A stretch of DNA of 64,000 nucleotides from the NCBI GenBank assembly GCA_016177795.1, contig JACOUM010000010.1:1-64000 (forward strand), in the 5' to 3' direction. Origin of the DNA: Nitrosomonadales bacterium (GTDB lineage: Bacteria > Pseudomonadota > Gammaproteobacteria > Burkholderiales > Gallionellaceae). Every line of letters begins with the position of its first letter. Position 1 is the stretch's first letter. Both the position numbers and the translations under genes were made by a program. The notes beneath the pieces were generated by a model. It was given only the letters and a program-made list of their open reading frames with translations. It made no database searches and had not been told where the DNA came from. This document shows positions 27,461 to 35,539 of the stretch, in pieces.

Positions 27461-28354
27461 ATGTCCGCCTTCCTTTTTAAAACCGTTTTCCGCCTGTTCG
27501 CCTTGCTGCCGCTGCGTGCTTTGCACGGCCTCGGCGCATTGATCGGGCGGCTGACTTATGCGGCCTCCGCGCAGTATGCCGCGCGCACCCGGGAAAATTT
27601 GCGCCAAGCCGGCATAACGGAGGATGAAGCCCGCTACCGCAGCGTACTGTCCGCAACCATCGCCGAAGCCGGGAAAGGTATCACGGAGCTGGCATGGGTC
27701 TGGGGGCGGCCGTATGACGAGGTGCTCGGCGCAGTGCGCGAATGCGTCGGGCTGGAACACATCATCGCGGCGCAGCAACGCGGCAGGGGCATCATCTTCC
27801 TGACGCCGCACCTCGGCTGCTTCGAGATCTCCGCGCTGTATGCTGCGCGGCGCGTGCCGATCACCGTACTCTACCGTCCGCCCAAACTCGGTTGGCTGGA
27901 AGGCGTGATGCGCGGCGGCCGCGAGCGCGGCCAGGCGAAGCTGGCGAAGGCCGATGTAAGCGGCGTGCGCCTGCTGTACAAGGCGCTCAAACGCGGCGAG
28001 GCGATCGGCCTGCTGCCCGATCAGGTACCCAGCCGGGGCGAGGGCGAGTGGGCGGATTTCTTCGGCCGCCCCGCCTACACCATGACGCTGGTCGGGCGCC
28101 TCGCGCAAAGCAGCGACGCGACGGTGCTGATTGCTTATTCCGAACGCCTGCCGCATGGAGCAGGTTACGTGATCCATGTCGAGCCGCTGCCGCTGGATTT
28201 TGCCGCACCCGTGCCGCTGCAGGTCAACGCGGCGCTGGAACGCGTGATCCGCGCCTGTCCGGCGCAATACCTGTGGAGCTACAACCGCTACAAGATTCCA
28301 CGGGGAGTATCCGCACCCGCTCCCCACTCCCCACTTTCCACTTCCGCATCATGA
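27461..28354 (+). CDS. LpxL/HtrB-family lysophospholipid acyltransferase (first of two)
   Basis: This inner-membrane enzyme type adds a secondary acyl chain to lipid A precursors. The 297-residue product has an N-terminal membrane anchor, the HxxxxE-type catalytic motif in IIFLTPHLGCFEIS near residue 112, LLPDQVPSRGEG near 190, and LWSYNRYKIP at the C-terminus. Its last dozen residues (APHSPLSTSAS) are encoded by heptad repeat sequence. The stop overlaps the next start (ATGA), so the two acyltransferases are coupled. Confidence 0.88.
   Translation: MSAFLFKTVFRLFALLPLRALHGLGALIGRLTYAASAQYAARTRENLRQAGITEDEARYRSVLSATIAEAGKGITELAWVWGRPYDEVLGAVRECVGLEHIIAAQQRGRGIIFLTPHLGCFEISALYAARRVPITVLYRPPKLGWLEGVMRGGRERGQAKLAKADVSGVRLLYKALKRGEAIGLLPDQVPSRGEGEWADFFGRPAYTMTLVGRLAQSSDATVLIAYSERLPHGAGYVIHVEPLPLDFAAPVPLQVNAALERVIRACPAQYLWSYNRYKIPRGVSAPAPHSPLSTSAS
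28316..28348. repeat. Heptad repeat (CCCCACTCC) at the gene junction
   Basis: CCGCTCCCCACTCCCCACTT is a short array of the same heptad seen in the rfb operon. It supplies the C-terminal residues of the first acyltransferase and ends directly before the second start codon. Confidence 0.75.
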
Positions 28355-29223
28355 TGACCCGAATCGGCATTTTCCTGATGTGGCTGCTGCATTTCCTGCC
28401 GCTGCCGCTGCTGGCCTGGGTGGGCAATGCGCTGGGACTGCTGCTGTACCGGTCTGCGGCGGAGCGGCGCCATGTCGCGGCGACCAACCTGCGGCTGTGC
28501 TTCCCCGAGTTGAGCGAGGCCGAGCGCAGCCGCTTGGCACGGAAGAATTTCCAGGCCTTCGCGCGCAGCTTTCTTGAGCGCAGCATCCTGTGGTGGAGCC
28601 CGGCGTCGCGCATCCGGAAATACATCCGCGTCGAAGGGCTGGAACACTACAAGGCGGCACAAGCGCAAGGTTCGGTGATCGTTCTCGCGCCGCACTTCGT
28701 CGCGCTGGATGTCGGCGGCTCGTGGATGATCCAGCATGTCGATCTGGTCAGCGTATATTCCAGCCAGAAAAACCCGCTGTTCCATAAGATGCTGCTGCAT
28801 GGGCGCTCGCGCTTCGGCGAACAGAAACTGTACGTGCGCCAGCAGGGACTGCGCCCGGTCATCAAGGCGATGCGCGAGCGGCGCCCGTTCTACTACCTGC
28901 CGGACCAGGATCTGGCGACCAAGGACGGCGTGTTCGTGCCGTTCTTCGGCGTGCCCGCTGCGACGCTGACCACCGTGCCGCGCCTGGCCGAAATGACCGG
29001 CGCGCAGGTGGTGCCCTGCATCAGCAAGCTACTGCCCGGCGGCAAAGGTTATGAGGTACGCTTCTATCCGGCCTGGGAGAATTACCCGAGCGGCGATGTG
29101 ACCGCCGATACGCGCCGCATGAACGAATTCATCGAACAGCGCGTGCGCGAAATGCCGGAACAGTATTTCTGGCTGCACAAGCGCTTCAAGACGCGGCCAA
29201 GGGGTGAGAAGAAGCTGTATTGA
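28351..29223 (+). CDS. LpxL/HtrB-family lysophospholipid acyltransferase (second of two)
   Basis: The start is ATG 28351 within ATGATG, overlapping the previous stop by four bases; the longer track start is an out-of-context extension. The 290-residue product has an N-terminal hydrophobic anchor, the catalytic HFVALD motif in VIVLAPHFVALDVGG near residue 115, and YYLPDQDLATKDGVFVPFFG. It ends EQYFWLHKRFKTRP as in LpxL/LpxM. Together with its neighbour it probably completes lipid A acylation. Its stop is 17 bp from the glmS remnant. Confidence 0.9.
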   Translation: MMTRIGIFLMWLLHFLPLPLLAWVGNALGLLLYRSAAERRHVAATNLRLCFPELSEAERSRLARKNFQAFARSFLERSILWWSPASRIRKYIRVEGLEHYKAAQAQGSVIVLAPHFVALDVGGSWMIQHVDLVSVYSSQKNPLFHKMLLHGRSRFGEQKLYVRQQGLRPVIKAMRERRPFYYLPDQDLATKDGVFVPFFGVPAATLTTVPRLAEMTGAQVVPCISKLLPGGKGYEVRFYPAWENYPSGDVTADTRRMNEFIEQRVREMPEQYFWLHKRFKTRPRGEKKLY

Positions 29224-29279
29224 CACCGCGCGAGGTCCGGTCACTCAACCGTAACGGATTTAGCCAAATTGCGCGGTTT
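29224..29279 (-). pseudogene. Diverged remnant of the glmS 3' end and first downstream bases
   Basis: Read on the - strand, 29241-29279 encodes [12 protein letters not shown] and a TGA, identical in protein to the end of glmS at 60521. Nearly every third position is changed, always synonymously. The following 17 bases (ending GCGCGGTG) also match the sequence after the real glmS stop. The homology breaks off into repeat copy d. It is too short to be functional. Confidence 0.88.
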
Positions 29280-29302
29280 ATGGCTTCGGCCGGGGCGTTG
29301 CC

Positions 29303-29339
29303 CCTTAACGTTCGCTCTGCTCACGTTAGCCTGCGCCGC
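29303..29339. repeat. TAAC/GTTAGCC palindromic repeat, copy d, at the left edge of the Tn7-like element
   Basis: TTAACGT...ACGTTAGCCTGCGCCGC matches copy c through GCGCCG. The last five bases, GCCGC, are repeated at 60497, beyond the right transposon end. There the sequence continues AAGCAC exactly as repeat c does. The repeat was therefore split by the transposon insertion. Confidence 0.85.
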
Positions 29340-29434
29340 TAGTCTCCGCCGTTAAAGTCGTAAATTAAATATATGAAGCAGCAAGGCTTACACGATGGTC
29401 AATTTTAAACAAATTTTTTGTAAAGTCGTAAATT
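29340..29434. repeat. Left end of the Tn7-like element with two putative TnsB sites
   Basis: TTAAAGTCGTAAATTA at 29352-29367 and TAAAGTCGTAAATT at 29421-29434 are direct repeats spaced 69 bp apart. Both match the inverted copies at the right end. The wide spacing recalls the Tn7 left end. The outermost 12 bases do not match the right terminus. Confidence 0.75.
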
Positions 29435-29522
29435 CAGTTCACACTCTAAATCCAATACGTGCAAATCGAACGTCTCGAAACCTGCACTTCGCGAAGTATC
29501 ACTATCGACGCATAGGAGATGT

Positions 29523-29560
29523 TAGGTCTCATCCAAAGCAGACCTTTAGGTTTTTTATTT
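29523..29560 (+). terminator. Possible rho-independent terminator near the left end
   Basis: AGGTCT and AGACCT can pair around a ten-base loop, and TTTAGGTTTTTTATTT follows. The stem is short. It would stop transcription entering the element from the chromosome. The stretch between the left end and 29635 holds no gene that I can support. Confidence 0.4.
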
Positions 29561-29634
29561 CGGCCGCCATTAAGCGAGGCGTATAACAATGGCACTCAGC
29601 AATCATGGCGCACTTATTGATTTTGATAGAACGA

Positions 29635-30459
29635 TTAACCAAAAGCTAATGCATCTAGAGAGAATAACTGATCTTCGGAAATAGAGTTTATCAATTCCTG
29701 TGGAAGGATCAACCAAGTCCCGATCGTTTCAATATATCCATATCCCTGTAGCGGGCGCTCAGACATGTCAAGCCGGAGGTGCTGAAGAGTGTCAATTGCA
29801 TTTGTATAATACGTAAGATGCAAGTTAAGTAAGAAATAATGGCTAAAAAAAACATCTAATTGTTTGTCGGCAATAGATTCGAGAATTTCTCTAAATCGCC
29901 AATTTTGAACAGGTTCAGTTTGGAGATACAAAAGCCAGACGAGAGCCATGCCAGACAAACTGTCCACCTTCCTAAGTGACAGCATCAAGCAGCGATCAAA
30001 TACTTGTTCCCGGCCATATTTTGTGACTAATTTAGCAACCTCTGTAGCGGCGTCAGGATCAATCCTAACTAAATCATTGGTATGTAGAAGTCGATCTATA
30101 CGCATTTGAACAATGCTGGGGGTGGGTGTTTGTTCCTGCAACATATCCCAGAACTCGGCCATGTAAATGGTCTGCGTACCATGAAATAAAGGGTGCTGAT
30201 TAACGGCGACAACAAGATCATGCATCCCGCGCCACCGAGGATCTTGACCAGCCGGCTTCCGTGCGGATTTACGAATCCATTCAAATGTTCTTGGCCTGAA
30301 GTCATTCGAACGGGAAGCCTTGCTCTCATCCGTCCAGGCAAATTCGTAATCGAGTGAGTAATCTGACCAACCACTACGTTGTTTAATTTCGTGGTACCAA
30401 ACCCACACCCTGGCCATTTCAGCCCAATGTTTTCTCTGTCCCCCGCGTTTCTTTGCCAT
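29635..30459 (-). CDS. Protein of unknown function beside the transposon end
   Basis: This is a 274-residue soluble protein starting MAKKRGGQRKHWAEMARVW, basic at the N-terminus and helical later, with no motif I recognise. No membrane segment or nuclease motif is evident. The gene points toward the left end and is divergent from the small gene at 30552. Its position between the end and tnsABC makes a transposon accessory or regulator role possible, but that is only context. Codon use is AT-richer than the chromosome. Confidence 0.6.
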   Translation of the reverse strand: MAKKRGGQRKHWAEMARVWVWYHEIKQRSGWSDYSLDYEFAWTDESKASRSNDFRPRTFEWIRKSARKPAGQDPRWRGMHDLVVAVNQHPLFHGTQTIYMAEFWDMLQEQTPTPSIVQMRIDRLLHTNDLVRIDPDAATEVAKLVTKYGREQVFDRCLMLSLRKVDSLSGMALVWLLYLQTEPVQNWRFREILESIADKQLDVFFSHYFLLNLHLTYYTNAIDTLQHLRLDMSERPLQGYGYIETIGTWLILPQELINSISEDQLFSLDALAFG

Positions 30460-30551
30460 GGTGTCACCCGAATAGGAATCCGAGTCACTCTAGACCTTCG
30501 CAGTAAAAATAGTCAAGATCAAACCAGATTAACTTAAATCAATATTCAACG

Positions 30552-30791
30552 ATGACCCAAAACTGTTCAAACAATCTGGCAAATCAACTGATTTCAAAGT
30601 ACGGCCCGACCATCGGTAGCCATGATCTCTACTCAGCCTTGGGGTTCAAAACTTATGCGGCTTTCCATCGAAGCCAGCAGCGAAGAGAGTTAGGCGTTCA
30701 TGTGTTTAAACTGCCTAGCCGGCGCGGCTGGTTTGCACTAACTTTTGACATTGCAACGTGGCTTGAAAAACAATCAAGTAATCAAAGATAA
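30552..30791 (+). CDS. Small putative DNA-binding protein
   Basis: The 79-residue protein (ANQLISKYGPTIGSHDLYSALGFKTYAAFHRSQQ...) looks like a compact winged or AlpA-type helix-turn-helix. SHDLYSALGF and FHRSQQRREL would be the recognition region, and it ends FDIATWLEK. It is divergent from the unknown gene at 29635 and precedes the tns operon in the same direction. A regulator of tnsABC is a reasonable guess. I cannot name a family with certainty. Confidence 0.5.
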   Translation: MTQNCSNNLANQLISKYGPTIGSHDLYSALGFKTYAAFHRSQQRRELGVHVFKLPSRRGWFALTFDIATWLEKQSSNQR

Positions 30792-31117
30792 CAAAGTGGA
30801 AATCGATGTAATGAAGGAAGGGACGCATCTAATAGAATTCGTCTCCTGAATTAGGTAGTTATGCCCTTTGCTAGGCGGGCAAAGTCCAATCAACGAACAG
30901 GGAGATGACAATAGAAAAACAAATAAACCACAAATAAAAAACGCACGGTTTGCAGACCGCGCGCTTTTACATTCATAAATCTGGGGAAAACCAGACTTGA
31001 CTAATTGCAGGTCAAAGTCTACGAGCATATTCACTGCTCGTCAATCCCCCATTTTTAATTTTTGAAAGCCGCTTTTCGCGGCGCGGGATTCATCGTCCCT
31101 AAAAATGGAGATTTCAA
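30792..31117. other. Leader region of the tns operon with palindromes
   Basis: No gene is supported in this 326-bp AT-rich gap. AAAAACGCACGGTTTGCAGACC is part of an imperfect palindrome flanked by A and T runs (about 30935-30968), so it could be a bidirectional terminator. GAAAGCCGCTTTTCGCGGC (about 31062-31082) is a second hairpin close to tnsA. The tnsABC promoter should lie here. Confidence 0.45.
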
Positions 31118-32014
31118 ATGCGCACAACAAAAAGATTTACGCCGTCAGTCCTTACTCATTTCCTCAAAATTGGCCGAGGAACTGGTACTTTCGAAAACTA
31201 CATCCCTTGGCATCGGGTAGGGCGCAGCGACCCTTCCAGCATCGGTCGTTCGCATTTACAGATGTGGCGCGGAAGACAAAGGGAGCTGTTAAGCGACGGG
31301 GAGTGGGTTGGCCTATTTTTTGCGGTCTCAATGAGAAATCTAATTGATCTTACAGAGCAATTCCCTTTGTCCCTCGAAGGCGGCCAGCACGAAATGTCAG
31401 CATATCGCGTTGGCACGCCTCCATCCCGCCATCCTGGAACCTTAGACATTGCAAAGAGCCTTGGTGTTAAACATCCAAAAACCAATGAAAAGGGTTTGTC
31501 AGCGGACTGGGTGATGACAACTGACTTTCTTCTGGCAATTCAGCAACCAAGCAAGCAATTAGAGCTGGTTGCTGTTGCATTCAAACCAAGTGCAGATTTG
31601 AAAAACCGGCGGACAAAAGAACTTTTAAACATTGAGCGTGAATATTGGCTGGCCAGAGGCGTAACCTGGTTGCTCATTACTCCTGAGATATTTGATCAAC
31701 GCGTTGCCCTCCGTCTTAAAGACACGATGCCTTGGGCATTAAGTGATGCCAGTTCAGAAAGCGACCTAATCATTGCCGCCACCTTGGCCAAAGCACTTCA
31801 GGGACATTCACTGACACATGTTCTGGAGCAGCTTACTGCAAAGCTTGGCGACAATAACTACGCCCAACGTACTTTTTGGCAGGCTGTCTGGTGTGGAAAC
31901 ATCCCCCTAGATCTGCGACGAGGATGGCGCCCCCACCTTCCAATCTCCTTGCTCTCAGAACACGACTTCATGTCATTAAATCCAATTGCAAACCGGAGAT
32001 CATCATGGATCTGA
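31118..32014 (+). CDS. tnsA: Tn7-like transposase subunit TnsA (endonuclease)
   Basis: TnsA cuts the 5' ends of the element so that TnsA and TnsB together give cut-and-paste movement. The 298-residue protein shows the PD-(D/E)XK-like core: an acidic residue in MTTDFLLA (D136), then LELVAVAFKPS with the catalytic-type lysine (K156). The helix RRTKELLNIEREYWLARGVTWLLIT follows, as in TnsA proteins. An upstream glutamate (E56 or E80) would complete the triad. GGAG precedes ATG 31118. The gene overlaps tnsB by 10 bases. Confidence 0.88.
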   Translation: MRTTKRFTPSVLTHFLKIGRGTGTFENYIPWHRVGRSDPSSIGRSHLQMWRGRQRELLSDGEWVGLFFAVSMRNLIDLTEQFPLSLEGGQHEMSAYRVGTPPSRHPGTLDIAKSLGVKHPKTNEKGLSADWVMTTDFLLAIQQPSKQLELVAVAFKPSADLKNRRTKELLNIEREYWLARGVTWLLITPEIFDQRVALRLKDTMPWALSDASSESDLIIAATLAKALQGHSLTHVLEQLTAKLGDNNYAQRTFWQAVWCGNIPLDLRRGWRPHLPISLLSEHDFMSLNPIANRRSSWI

Positions 32015-34248
32015 TGCATAACTCAGTTTTCAGGATATTGGCTGGCGACAATGCAGGTCTTTACCGTGTTGTGCTGGACGAAATTCAGCGTGGCTACACG
32101 ATTATTGTGCGACTGGATCCTGTGCTTACGGAAAATCAGCCGCGCCGTGGTCGCAAAAAACTCGAGACAATAAAAAATAAGCGCAGAAAAGCTCCCGCCT
32201 CCTTAGTCGGAAAATTAATTTTTGTAGATCGCTCCGAGCTTCAGGCGCTGGTTGACCAAAAACAGCTTTTATATATTCAGGTTGAAACCGAGTTGTTTCA
32301 GCTGTCTCCAAGCGATGAGCCTCAGTTTAAGAGGCGGTGCGAGATCATGAAAGGATTCCTTGATTTCGATAACGTGCGGGAAAAAATCATAATCGACCAA
32401 AACATCAGCGGCCTCATCGATGAAGCCATTACTAACACGGAAGTTAGCAAGCCCCTTGTTTACAAACTATTTTCGTTGCTTTGCCGTTTTGGATTTCACG
32501 AGTCCAGCCTCCGCCCACGTCGCGATCGATGTGGTGCGAAAGGCATCGCTCGTCCCTGCGATCCGTCCGTCCGCCAAAAGCCAGGAGCCAAGACCACCAA
32601 GCAGCGGGTCGCCAGAGCCTACGGACAAATTATTCCGCCTCAACAGCCTGGTATGAACACCGAATGGCGGAACCTGATCATGACTGCCGATAAACAAATC
32701 CCTACGCCCAAGCCCGCTATGCCGGCGCGAACCAAGCTCATTCTGGCCAGTGCCTTCGTCAAAAAATACCGGCAGGATGGCAACAAGCTAGTTGCCGTTG
32801 ATCCCACCCTTGGAGAATATCCGAATAACCGGCAAATTCGTCGTGTCCTTGAGACTGAAGTCTCAAAGCTTCAACAATTACTCGACAAAACAACAAAAGG
32901 CCACTTCGCCCGTAGCATAAGAGGACTCATGGGAAAAAACTGGCAGGGCGTTGCCGGCCCCGGCCACACCTGGGCGATAGATTCCACAATCGGAGATATT
33001 TACCTCCGTTCATCAGTAAACCGTGCCTGGATAATCGGTCGCCCAATTGTTTATATCATTGTCGATGTATGGTCGACAGCTGTTGTTGGATTCTACGTGT
33101 GCCTGACAGGCCCAAGCTGGGACACAGCAAAGGTCAGTTTGTTTTGCTCTGCGGCACCGCCCGAATTTCTCGGAGAACTCTGGGGGTATCAGCCAATGAT
33201 GTCACTCAGCCCTTCTCCAACGATGTGCGCCGCGCTTATGTGTGATCGTGGCGAATACTTGTCCAAGGCAGCTAGCCTCACAGGAGCAAAGTTAATTCCT
33301 TGCCTCAGCTATGCCCCGCCATATCGCCCTGATCTTAAAGGCTTGGTCGAGGTCTTACACCGCATAGAAAAGGATCGTCAATTTTTGTTTGTGCCGGGCG
33401 CAATCGACATGCGACGTCAGGAGTTTGAACTACGGAAGTTCAATCCCAATGAAGCTGTACTCACCGTTCGCGAGTACACCCAATATCTGTATACAATTTT
33501 CACAGAATACAACCTAACCGCAGATCGCACTCACAGGGTTGACGCTCACATGAAAGCAATCGGCGTTTTCCCAAGTCCCGCTGGCTTATGGCGTTGGGGG
33601 CATGAGATGGGAATTGGTGTGCGTCGTGACATACCTTTGTCCGAACTGATCACCAACTTACTTCCCTCTGAACAGGCTAGGGTGACGCGCAACGGAGTTA
33701 TGTTTGCAGGCAAACAATATGGCTCAGACGTTGTAGACGAACAGCAGTGGACTGCATATGCCAGAAACTTTGGTGGATGGGATATTGGCGCTAATCACTT
33801 CCCAGGATCTGTTTCTAAAATATGGGTACCCAACCCAACCGCAAATGGCCTGCTAGATCTCAATATTTCAGACTATTCAACCGCATCGCCTGAGTTGACC
33901 TTTGACGAAGTCGCCGATGCTTTTATGTTCGGCAAAATCAATAATGCCGAGGTTCAGCACGCCAAAACACTCCACGCCTTACAGTCGCTACGCAAAGTGC
34001 AGGAAATCGTTGCAAGCGCGAAAATTTTGACGGACGAGGCGCTTGCTCGCTACAGCGGTGCCAAGCCGAGCATGACTGAAACCCGCGCCTTTGAAACGTC
34101 CACCGCCCAGTCCACGCCTACGTCGGCAACTGCGTCTGGGGCAGATTCATCATCCAGCTGCAACAACGATGATGCCTATTTCATGCATATGGAGATGATG
34201 AGTTCGGTTTTGGCTGCCGTCAACGGCATGGAGAACTCAAATGTCTGA
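32005..34248 (+). CDS. tnsB: Tn7-like transposase subunit TnsB (DDE integrase)
   Basis: TnsB binds the element ends and performs 3' cleavage and strand transfer. The start ATG 32005 is preceded by GGAG and overlaps tnsA, giving 747 residues; the track's earlier start lies in tnsA. The DDE triad is visible as HTWAIDSTIGD (D326), LMCDRGEY (D414) and GLVEVLHR (E449), with 35-residue spacing. N-terminal helix-turn-helix regions precede it, and a long C-terminal tail would contact TnsC. It overlaps tnsC by eight bases. Confidence 0.95.
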   Translation: MDLMHNSVFRILAGDNAGLYRVVLDEIQRGYTIIVRLDPVLTENQPRRGRKKLETIKNKRRKAPASLVGKLIFVDRSELQALVDQKQLLYIQVETELFQLSPSDEPQFKRRCEIMKGFLDFDNVREKIIIDQNISGLIDEAITNTEVSKPLVYKLFSLLCRFGFHESSLRPRRDRCGAKGIARPCDPSVRQKPGAKTTKQRVARAYGQIIPPQQPGMNTEWRNLIMTADKQIPTPKPAMPARTKLILASAFVKKYRQDGNKLVAVDPTLGEYPNNRQIRRVLETEVSKLQQLLDKTTKGHFARSIRGLMGKNWQGVAGPGHTWAIDSTIGDIYLRSSVNRAWIIGRPIVYIIVDVWSTAVVGFYVCLTGPSWDTAKVSLFCSAAPPEFLGELWGYQPMMSLSPSPTMCAALMCDRGEYLSKAASLTGAKLIPCLSYAPPYRPDLKGLVEVLHRIEKDRQFLFVPGAIDMRRQEFELRKFNPNEAVLTVREYTQYLYTIFTEYNLTADRTHRVDAHMKAIGVFPSPAGLWRWGHEMGIGVRRDIPLSELITNLLPSEQARVTRNGVMFAGKQYGSDVVDEQQWTAYARNFGGWDIGANHFPGSVSKIWVPNPTANGLLDLNISDYSTASPELTFDEVADAFMFGKINNAEVQHAKTLHALQSLRKVQEIVASAKILTDEALARYSGAKPSMTETRAFETSTAQSTPTSATASGADSSSSCNNDDAYFMHMEMMSSVLAAVNGMENSNV

Positions 34249-35527
34249 TCCAAATTCATTTGACCCTTATTCCGGCAACATTCTGACTCAAGGCTTGGGC
34301 CCCATTCTGTCTCGGCAGCATGCCTTAACTAGGCTGACGTATTTGCCGCCACTCCCGCACGATATCGGTAATGTGCCGAAGCACATCAGGATGCATCAGC
34401 TAATGATGTTGCGCGATTTTCACATACCCTCCATTGAGGGAGGAAGACTCGTTGAAACCATCGATTTGATGGTTCGACCGGGCTACCGCTACCGCGATCC
34501 AAAATCTGCTCAGACATGGGGATTCATCGGTGCCGAGCCAATGCTTCAAAAAACAACGAGAGCGCCTGCGACAGCAGCTGTTGTCGTTGGTCATTCGGGA
34601 ACCGGAAAGACAGAAGCCATTCTGCGCGGACTCAATTGCTATCCCCAACAGGTCATAACCCACGACACATTCCCGCATCTTGTCGATAAACATCGTCAGG
34701 TTGTCTGGCAGTCTGTTGATGTTCCTGCCAGCGGCCACTCATCAGATTTGGCAGCAAATTTGATGATGACCTGGGATGCAACGATGGGGGAATATTTTCC
34801 TGGCTCCCCTAGGCGGTTTGAGGCGGCCCTTGCAAAGGATCGACGCGTTGGATCGAAGATGCTGGATGAATGGCGGCAGGTAGCAAGCAGTCACTTCCTA
34901 GGACTGCTCCATTTAGATGAGGTACAAAATTTTTTCCGCCTGCAAAGCCTCGAAAAACGTCGGAAACAAGCCAAAGAGGCAGGCGGGATGGAATTGAGTA
35001 TCGTGGAAGATCAGTGTCTCAAATGGATACTGACTCTGACCAATACCTGGCAGATCCCGCTGCTGTTGTCTGGCACACCCGATGGAATTGGAGCATTAAC
35101 AAAGCGCCTGAGTAATATTGAGCGTTTTGTCTCATCCGGTTATCACCAGTTTCCTCTCTTTGAAGATGCGAAGAGCCCCATGTTCTTTGAGGGATTTTTT
35201 AAGCAACTTGCCAATTATCAATTCGTGCAAAAACGTTTGGAGGTGACATCCGAATTGGCCGAGCTGATTATCAAGCTGACAGGAGGGATTCCGCGAATAA
35301 TCATCGCGCTTTGGATTGCCGCACATCGAGTTGCATTTGAGAGAAGAAAGGATGACTTAAGCTTGGATGACTTTAATCGTGCAGCGACAACCTATCTAGC
35401 ACCCATTGGCCCCGCAATTGCGGCCCTGCACAGTAAAGACCCGCAACGTATGGCACGATATGAGGATTTGGTCTCTCGTGATGATGGTTATTGGTCTACA
35501 TTTTGGTCTACAGTAAGTTCGATATGA
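34241..35527 (+). CDS. tnsC: Tn7-like AAA+ ATPase regulator TnsC
   Basis: TnsC links target selection by TniQ/TnsD to the TnsAB transposase. The 428-residue protein has Walker A GHSGTGKT at 117-124 and Walker B LLHLDEVQ at about 222-229. A sensor segment, IPLLLSGTPDGIG, and the AAA lid PRIIIALWIAAHRVAFE follow. ATG 34241 overlaps the tnsB stop. It is convergent with tniQ, 12 bp away. Confidence 0.94.
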   Translation: MSDPNSFDPYSGNILTQGLGPILSRQHALTRLTYLPPLPHDIGNVPKHIRMHQLMMLRDFHIPSIEGGRLVETIDLMVRPGYRYRDPKSAQTWGFIGAEPMLQKTTRAPATAAVVVGHSGTGKTEAILRGLNCYPQQVITHDTFPHLVDKHRQVVWQSVDVPASGHSSDLAANLMMTWDATMGEYFPGSPRRFEAALAKDRRVGSKMLDEWRQVASSHFLGLLHLDEVQNFFRLQSLEKRRKQAKEAGGMELSIVEDQCLKWILTLTNTWQIPLLLSGTPDGIGALTKRLSNIERFVSSGYHQFPLFEDAKSPMFFEGFFKQLANYQFVQKRLEVTSELAELIIKLTGGIPRIIIALWIAAHRVAFERRKDDLSLDDFNRAATTYLAPIGPAIAALHSKDPQRMARYEDLVSRDDGYWSTFWSTVSSI

Positions 35528-35539
35528 TTACCATCAACA

